Shown here: piece by piece, positions 6,552 to 10,674 of the stretch | Layout of the letters: each line of letters begins with the position of its first letter | Numbering within the stretch: position 1 is the stretch's first letter | Assembly (NCBI GenBank): GCA_016793565.1 | Contig: JAEUMA010000088.1 | Span: forward strand, 1-10,674 | Source: Rhizobiaceae bacterium | GTDB lineage: Bacteria; Pseudomonadota; Alphaproteobacteria; Rhizobiales; Rhizobiaceae | DNA: 10,674 nt | Direction: 5' to 3' | Made by a program: the position numbers and the translations under genes | Notes under the pieces: generated by a model | The model's database searches: none | Seen by the model: only the letters and a program-made list of their open reading frames with translations | What the model was told of the DNA's origin: nothing

Positions 6552-7559
6552 ATGCCGCCGCAGCGTATTCTCGACTTCCAGACCTATAGCAATCCTCTTT
6601 TCGACCGCTTCGTCGGCACACTGGAGGACCGGCTACGCGTGCTGGGCCGCGAAGCGGGGCTGTCCGTCTCGGATTTCGACGAACTCTATGCCCGCCTTGT
6701 GTCCTGGGACAAGGAAAAGACACGAAGCATAATGACTCAGACCGCGTTCGACGTGGTCGGCCAGCCGAAAATGTACGACCGGTTGTGGGATGCCGTCGCC
6801 GCGTACTGCGCATTCCTGTCGGCCCATGCTCGCCGCCCCACCACGCGCCCTCTGCTCAACGACGTCATGTTCCACGTCAAGACGACGGCCGAGATCCTGA
6901 AACCACTGCGGGTGTTCGTGACCGACAAGGAGCTGGCCAAAATCTACGTTGCCGGACTGATAGGACGTTCTTACTGCGTCGACACCACCGCCGTTCTGAG
7001 ATCCGACGCCGAGATCGACCGCTACGACTTTCCTGCCGACTGCGCCGTAAAGCCTACCCATCTGAGCGGCTCCTATCAGTTCGCTCACAGCGGAATTGAC
7101 AAGACGGCCGTCAAGGCCTGGCTTCGGCAGAATTATTACCTGATGACGCGGGAGGCCAACTACGGGCATCTCGATCCCAAAATCATCATTGAGCCGTTTC
7201 TTGGAAATTACTATGAAGTCAAGGTCTACTGCCTGTTCGGCGAACCCAAACTCCTCAACGCGGTCCTCGGCAATACCACAAGACGCCGCAACGACTATTT
7301 CACCGTCGACTGGACGAGGCTGGATGTCCAGAGCCCGCTGCCGCCGTTCGAAGGGATCATCCCGAAGCCGCGTATGATCGAGGAAATCCTGGAGATCTCA
7401 AGGGTTCTGTCCAGCAGGTTCAATCTGGTCCGGCTGGATTTCTACACCAATGACGACGACATCAAGGTCGGCGAGATTACCAACTGCGACAATTCGGGAA
7501 CCAGGGTCTACAAGCCACAGGGCGCGCATGAACTGGTGTCCAAGGTTATTTTCGGATAA
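6552..7559 (+). CDS. TupA-like ATP-grasp family protein
   Basis: A 335-residue protein whose residues 102-325 fit the TupA-like ATP-grasp domain. The domain opens with LNDVMFHVK (102-110) and TDKELAKIYV (124-133). A nucleotide-binding Lys167 lies in CAVKPTHLSGSYQF, the acidic IIIEPFLGNYYEVKVYCLFG spans 211-230, and the metal-binding set is Asp296 (VRLDFY), Glu308 and Asn311 (VGEITN). ATP-grasp enzymes join a carboxylate to an amine through an acyl phosphate. TupA itself was linked to teichuronopeptide synthesis, so a peptide or amino-acid ligation on a surface polymer is plausible but unproven. The first 100 residues match nothing I recognise. The gene has no polysaccharide neighbours, and codons ending in A or T are more frequent than around it, hinting at transfer. 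The start at ATG 6552 has only a weak Shine-Dalgarno; ATG 6732 is a less likely alternative. Confidence 0.8.
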   Translation: MPPQRILDFQTYSNPLFDRFVGTLEDRLRVLGREAGLSVSDFDELYARLVSWDKEKTRSIMTQTAFDVVGQPKMYDRLWDAVAAYCAFLSAHARRPTTRPLLNDVMFHVKTTAEILKPLRVFVTDKELAKIYVAGLIGRSYCVDTTAVLRSDAEIDRYDFPADCAVKPTHLSGSYQFAHSGIDKTAVKAWLRQNYYLMTREANYGHLDPKIIIEPFLGNYYEVKVYCLFGEPKLLNAVLGNTTRRRNDYFTVDWTRLDVQSPLPPFEGIIPKPRMIEEILEISRVLSSRFNLVRLDFYTNDDDIKVGEITNCDNSGTRVYKPQGAHELVSKVIFG

Positions 7560-7607
7560 ACCGGCTGCGCGCGGACGGCACACCGCAGGCCCGGCATATG
7601 GGCCGCG

Positions 7608-8447
7608 TCAGCCCAGTTCCAGGGACGTGATGCCGAAGATGCCATCGAGAGCGACCGCCGGCGCAGGGCCCCGATACATGCGCGCTGTCTCGAAACCGGC
7701 GACAAAGCCGTTGGCGTCCAGCAAGGCGCTGAAAGCCTCCTGCCGATCAGGTACGTCGACATGGACGACGCCGTCGCAGCCGTCCGCGAGCGCAGCCATC
7801 AGCGCGGTCGCGACATGATGGTCGAGCGCAAACAACGGACCGACCTTGAACCCTTCCCGGCAGCGCCGCGCAACGCCGTAGCCGCAGACCTTACCATTCC
7901 GCAGCCGAACCATCGCCGCATGCGGAGCCGAAAGCCAGCGAGCCAGGAATTCCCCACGTGGCGCGGGAAAGAAGCGGCGGTCGAAGGCGGCTACATGGTC
8001 AAAATCGTCGGGCAGGAGGCGCCTTGTTCCTTCAGCAGACCCCGTCCCGGCGAAGCGGCCACTGAAACGCACCGTCCGGTAGAGAGGATCGAAGCCCATG
8101 CTGCGGTAGTTGGCCTGCTGTTCAGGCACGCCATCGAGCCCGACTGTGCGCCCGGCCAGCCGCGCCATGCCGGCATCCCATACCGCCCGCCCGAAGCCAC
8201 GGCCGCGCATGTCGGGACGACAAATGTAGAGACCCATGAAGCCGGAGGCGTCGCCATAGGCGACCGCCGCTATGCCCGCGACCATCTCGCCTCGGACGAA
8301 GGCGCCGAGAAACCCCTCGGCATCGGCTGCCCGGAAAGCCGCGGCGTCGTCGAGTCCTGGGTTCCAGCCTTCGTTCGCCGCCCAATCGACAAGTGCGTCC
8401 ACCTCGCCGGCTTCAAGAATACGCAGCGCCGGAATATCTCGCGCCAT
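7608..8447 (-). CDS. GNAT family N-acetyltransferase with C-terminal second acetyltransferase-like domain
   Basis: Predicted cytosolic protein of 279 residues. The N-terminal half is a GNAT fold: EAGEVDALVDWAANEGWNPG at the start, then YICRPDMRGRGFG, whose RGRGFG (81-86) is the acetyl-CoA pyrophosphate loop. The C-terminal half, beginning near DRRFFPAPRGEFLARWL, resembles the second domain found in YitH-like acetyltransferases. It contains GYGVARRC, KVGPLFA, VHVDVP, the NGFV segment and a final ARMYRGP. Substrate unknown. I prefer ATG 8447; GTG 8450 is equally possible, with GGAG further upstream. The frame is open to a GTG at 8552, but that extension is basic and precedes the domain. The gene converges on the ATP-grasp gene with a 48-bp gap and diverges from the VOC-type gene. 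Confidence 0.86.
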   Translation of the reverse strand: MARDIPALRILEAGEVDALVDWAANEGWNPGLDDAAAFRAADAEGFLGAFVRGEMVAGIAAVAYGDASGFMGLYICRPDMRGRGFGRAVWDAGMARLAGRTVGLDGVPEQQANYRSMGFDPLYRTVRFSGRFAGTGSAEGTRRLLPDDFDHVAAFDRRFFPAPRGEFLARWLSAPHAAMVRLRNGKVCGYGVARRCREGFKVGPLFALDHHVATALMAALADGCDGVVHVDVPDRQEAFSALLDANGFVAGFETARMYRGPAPAVALDGIFGITSLELG

Positions 8448-8744
8448 CACAGCACCGCGCTCCGAGCAAACTTCGTCCCGCACCGAGCCATACCGAAGCC
8501 TGGCCTTCCGCCGGCCAACGTCATCCCGCCAGGGACGGACCACCCACCCCACCGGCGATTACCAAGGCTAACCGAAGTCGAGGCGGTCCGCCACGCGGCC
8601 CTGCACGGCAGGTCTTCCGCATCGCATCAGCGGCCGGTATTGGGAACACAACGAACGGCCCCCGCATTTCATGGACACCGACCGAGGCGTTTTGGGATTC
8701 GTCGGCGCGGGCGTTGAAGGCTGGTCGATAAGGAGGAACAATCG
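8448..8744. other. 297-bp divergent intergenic region
   Basis: This gap lies between the minus-strand GNAT gene and the plus-strand VOC-type gene and should hold promoters for both. I found no -35/-10 pair close to consensus on either strand and no strong palindrome. The only clear element is the Shine-Dalgarno at its right end. Open frames crossing it have no family resemblance. Confidence 0.5.
8731..8736 (+). promoter_or_regulatory. Strong Shine-Dalgarno of the VOC-type gene
   Basis: AGGAGG with an 8-nt spacer before ATG 8745. It is the strongest ribosome-binding site in the window and fixes the start of the gene. Confidence 0.8.
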
Positions 8745-9230
8745 ATGGCGATTGCCAAGAACACGATATGCCTGTGGTACGACAAGGACGCCGAAGCGGC
8801 GGCGAATTTCTACGCGACCGTGTTTCCCGACAGCAGCGTGAAGGCCGTCCACCGGGCGCCCGGCGACTATCCTTCCGGAAAGGCCGGCGACGTGCTGACG
8901 GTGGAGTTCACGGTCGCCGGAGTTCCGTGTCTCGGCCTCAACGGCGGGCCGATCTTCAAGCACAACGAATCCTTCTCCTTCCAGATCGCGACCGACGACC
9001 AGGAGGAGACCGACCGCTACTGGAACGCCATCGTCGGCAATGGCGGAGAAGAAAGCGCATGCGGCTGGTGCAGGGACCGGTGGGGGATATCCTGGCAGAT
9101 AACGCCGCGCGTGCTGACGGAAGCGATGGCGGCTGGTGGCGACGAGGCACGGCGCGCCTTTCAGGCGATGATGGAAATGAAGAAGATCGACGTTGCGGCC
9201 ATCGAGGCGGCCCGGCGGGGCGTGGCCTGA
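8745..9230 (+). CDS. VOC superfamily protein, PhnB / 3-demethylubiquinone methyltransferase-like
   Basis: Small cytosolic protein of 161 residues of the PhnB-like branch of the vicinal oxygen chelate superfamily. The landmarks follow the family order: ICLWYDKDAEAAANFYATVFPDS at 8-30 (usual form LWFDGQAEEAxxFY), LGLNGGPIFKHNESFSFQI at 63-81, DQEETDRYW at 85-93 and the signature GWCRDRWGISWQITP at 107-121. Members are often labelled 3-demethylubiquinone 3-methyltransferase, but that name is historical and no S-adenosylmethionine site is visible. No biochemical role can be assigned. The start is secure because of the strong Shine-Dalgarno. The gene stands alone: divergent from the GNAT gene, and separated from pxpA by 108 bp that contain a long inverted repeat. 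Confidence 0.9.
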   Translation: MAIAKNTICLWYDKDAEAAANFYATVFPDSSVKAVHRAPGDYPSGKAGDVLTVEFTVAGVPCLGLNGGPIFKHNESFSFQIATDDQEETDRYWNAIVGNGGEESACGWCRDRWGISWQITPRVLTEAMAAGGDEARRAFQAMMEMKKIDVAAIEAARRGVA

Positions 9231-9288
9231 GCAATCTGCGCCCTCTTACCCGCCTTCACCTGTCGATTCGGCCTTTACGGCGTTGTTG

Positions 9289-9324
9289 AAACGTATTCTT
9301 GAAGTCGTTCAAGAATACGTTTTT
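9289..9324 (+). promoter_or_regulatory. Perfect 15-bp inverted repeat with T-run upstream of pxpA (terminator, attenuator or operator)
   Basis: AAACGTATTCTTGAA (9289-9303) and TTCAAGAATACGTTT (9308-9322) are exact reverse complements around GTCG, and a five-T run covers 9320-9324. It begins 58 nt after the VOC-type stop and ends 14 nt before ATG 9339. It has the shape of an intrinsic terminator for the upstream gene, but only 4 of the 15 pairs are G-C, which is odd for a terminator stem in GC-rich DNA. There is no room for a promoter between it and pxpA. An operator for a dimeric regulator or a leader attenuator of pxpA is equally possible. Confidence 0.7.
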
Positions 9325-9338
9325 CGAATAGAGTGGAC

Positions 9339-10103
9339 ATGCGGCGCATCGATCTCAACAGCGATCTCGGCGAGAGTTTTGGGCCCTGGCCAATGGGCGA
9401 CGACGGCGCCATGCTCTCGATCGTGACCAGCGCCAATATCGCCTGCGGCTTCCACGCCGGGGATCCGGCCGGGATACTAGGTGTGCTCCGACAGGCCGCA
9501 AGGCTGGGCGTAGCCGTCGGCGCACATGTCGGCTATCGCGACCTGGTCGGCTTCGGGCGCCGCAACATGGACCCGTCCAGCGACGAACTGATCGGCGACA
9601 CCATCTATCAGATCGGTGCGCTCCAGGGCTTGGCCAAAGCGGGCGGAACCGCCGTCCGCTACGTGAAGCCGCACGGTGCGCTCTACAACACCATCGCCCA
9701 TGACCAGCGGCAGGCGGCCGCGGTCATCCAGGCCATCAAGGCCGTCGACCCCTCGCTGATCCTGATGGTGCTCGCCGGCGCGCCGATAGTCGAGCAGGCG
9801 CGCTCTGCCGGTCTCGCCGTCGTCTGCGAGGCCTTCGCCGATCGCGCCTACAATGCCGACGGCAGCCTCGTCAGCCGGCGGCTGGCCGGCGCCGTGATCC
9901 ACGATCCGGAGGCGGTCGCCGCCCGTATGCTGCGCTTCGTCAACCAAGGCCGCCTCACGGCCATCGACGGCACCGACATCGCCATCGAGGCGCAGTCCAT
10001 CTGCATTCACGGCGATACGCCGGAGGCGGTTTCAATCGCCCGCACGCTGCGCGAGCGGCTGGTCGGCGGCGGCGTCGCGCTCGGTTCCTTCGCCGATGGC
10101 TGA
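9339..10103 (+). CDS. pxpA: 5-oxoprolinase subunit PxpA (LamB/YcsF family)
   Basis: Cytosolic protein of 254 residues, the normal PxpA length. With PxpB and PxpC it hydrolyses 5-oxoproline (pyroglutamate) to glutamate using ATP. Family landmarks are RIDLNSDLGESFG at the N-terminus, SANIACGFHAGDP at about 31-43, GAHVGYRDLVGFGRR at about 61-75 and VKPHGALYN at about 109-117. The HVGYRD form differs from the HPGYPD type of many homologues and may mark a subgroup. I chose ATG 9339, which places the conserved IDLN right after the start; GTG 9333 two codons upstream is possible, and neither has a strong Shine-Dalgarno. The gene overlaps pxpB by 8 nt, so translation is probably coupled. The inverted repeat at 9289-9324 lies in its leader or promoter. 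Confidence 0.93.
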   Translation: MRRIDLNSDLGESFGPWPMGDDGAMLSIVTSANIACGFHAGDPAGILGVLRQAARLGVAVGAHVGYRDLVGFGRRNMDPSSDELIGDTIYQIGALQGLAKAGGTAVRYVKPHGALYNTIAHDQRQAAAVIQAIKAVDPSLILMVLAGAPIVEQARSAGLAVVCEAFADRAYNADGSLVSRRLAGAVIHDPEAVAARMLRFVNQGRLTAIDGTDIAIEAQSICIHGDTPEAVSIARTLRERLVGGGVALGSFADG

Positions 10104-10674
10104 AAACCTCCGCTTCCTGCCGGCGGGAAGCGACGGCCTCCTCGTCGAACTCGACGCGCTAGAGCCGACGCTCGCGCTGTTGGACAGGATGCAGGCGCAA
10201 CCACTGCGCGGCGTGATGGACCTCGTGCCCGGCGCCCGCACGCTTCTGGTGCGCTTCGACCCGCTCTTTACCGATCGCGCGGAACTTCTCGATACGATCT
10301 CCAGCCTCGATCTGGCCGGGTACATCGAGAGGCGAGGCGATGCGTTCGAGATTCCAGTAGTCTATGACGGCGAGGATCTGGCGGACGTCGCCGCCCTGCT
10401 CGGCTGGTCGCCCGACGAACTCGTCCGTCGTCACGCCGCCACGACCTACACGGTGGCGTTTACCGGCTTCGCACCAGGCTTCGCCTACATGACCTGCGAC
10501 GATCCGGCCTTCGACGTGCCGCGCCGCAGCAGCCCACGCGTGCGCATCCCCGCCGGTTCCGTCGCCCTCGGCGGGCGGTTCTGCGGCATCTATCCGTCGG
10601 AGACACCCGGCGGATGGCAGCTTCTCGGGCGAACGCCGCTCGCCATGTGGGACACGCGCCGCCCGCGTGCGGCA
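10096..10674 (+). CDS. pxpB: 5-oxoprolinase subunit PxpB (KipI/carboxyltransferase domain C), 3'-partial, possibly a PxpB-PxpC fusion
   Basis: The frame opens at ATG 10096 inside the end of pxpA (overlap ATGGCTGA) and runs off the right edge without a stop, giving 193 residues. The N-terminus FLPAGSDGLLVEL matches the KipI-type start. Later come RRHAATTYTVAFTGFAPGFAYM (about 111-132, with His113), RIPAGSVALGG (150-160) and PGGWQLLGRTP (171-181), all typical of PxpB and of the allophanate hydrolase subunit 1 fold. Standalone PxpB proteins are about 220-240 residues, so at least 30-50 residues are missing. The ending LAMWD resembles fused 5-oxoprolinase/urea-amidolyase-like proteins in my recollection, so PxpC may follow in the same polypeptide. 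It works with PxpA in 5-oxoproline hydrolysis. Confidence 0.9.
   Translation, partial: MAENLRFLPAGSDGLLVELDALEPTLALLDRMQAQPLRGVMDLVPGARTLLVRFDPLFTDRAELLDTISSLDLAGYIERRGDAFEIPVVYDGEDLADVAALLGWSPDELVRRHAATTYTVAFTGFAPGFAYMTCDDPAFDVPRRSSPRVRIPAGSVALGGRFCGIYPSETPGGWQLLGRTPLAMWDTRRPRAA

Noticed and set aside
7588..7604. 5-bp inverted repeat GGCCC/GGGCC between the convergent ATP-grasp and GNAT genes
   Set aside because: Short stem, 7-nt loop and no T-run on either strand; not enough to call a bidirectional terminator.
3157..10103. The idea that the GabD-like enzyme and 5-oxoprolinase form one glutamate/GABA pathway island
   Set aside because: They lie about 4.7 kb apart with unrelated genes on both strands between them, and no glutamate decarboxylase or GABA transaminase is present.

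Overview
The window looks like chromosomal or megaplasmid DNA of a GC-rich alphaproteobacterium, most likely a Hyphomicrobiales (rhizobia-like) soil or plant-associated heterotroph. This is an inference from the GC-rich codon usage and the gene content: a CUT2-type sugar importer, a GabD-like dehydrogenase, a GFA-family protein, a haloperoxidase-like hydrolase and a 5-oxoprolinase operon. No rRNA, tRNA, CRISPR array, insertion sequence or phage gene was recognised.

Layout. (1) Positions 2-4638, + strand: the tail of a nutrient-import operon. It holds the 3' part of a double-domain sugar ABC ATPase, two different BPD_transp_2-type permeases and a GabD-like succinate-semialdehyde dehydrogenase. 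Spacing is tight (1-nt overlap, then 11-nt and 19-nt gaps). The first part of the operon, presumably including the solute-binding protein, lies left of the window. (2) Positions 4685-5086, - strand: a small GFA-family zinc protein convergent with that operon, with a near-consensus sigma-70 promoter at 5123-5151. (3) Positions 5087-5543: a 457-bp gap with no convincing gene. It carries the GFA promoter and, at its right end, three consecutive hairpins just ahead of an alpha/beta-hydrolase gene (5544-6380). (4) Positions 6552-7559: a TupA-like ATP-grasp ligase standing alone, with visibly more A/T-rich codons than its neighbours. (5) Positions 7608-8447, - strand: a two-domain GNAT acetyltransferase, separated by about 300 bp from a divergent PhnB/VOC-type gene (8745-9230). 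(6) Positions 9339 to the right edge: pxpA and the start of pxpB, subunits of the ATP-dependent 5-oxoprolinase, overlapping by 8 nt. A perfect 15-bp inverted repeat with a T-run lies 14 nt ahead of the pxpA start.

Functionally the window joins two metabolic modules, solute import plus semialdehyde oxidation to succinate on the left and 5-oxoproline recycling to glutamate on the right. Single-gene units lie between them. The genes themselves mostly belong to known families. The least explained material is non-coding or contextual: the AT-rich dyad before pxpA, the triple-hairpin leader at 5415-5521, the strong promoter with an overlapping dyad before the GFA gene, and the orphan ATP-grasp gene. 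I did not find evidence for a wholly new multi-gene system.
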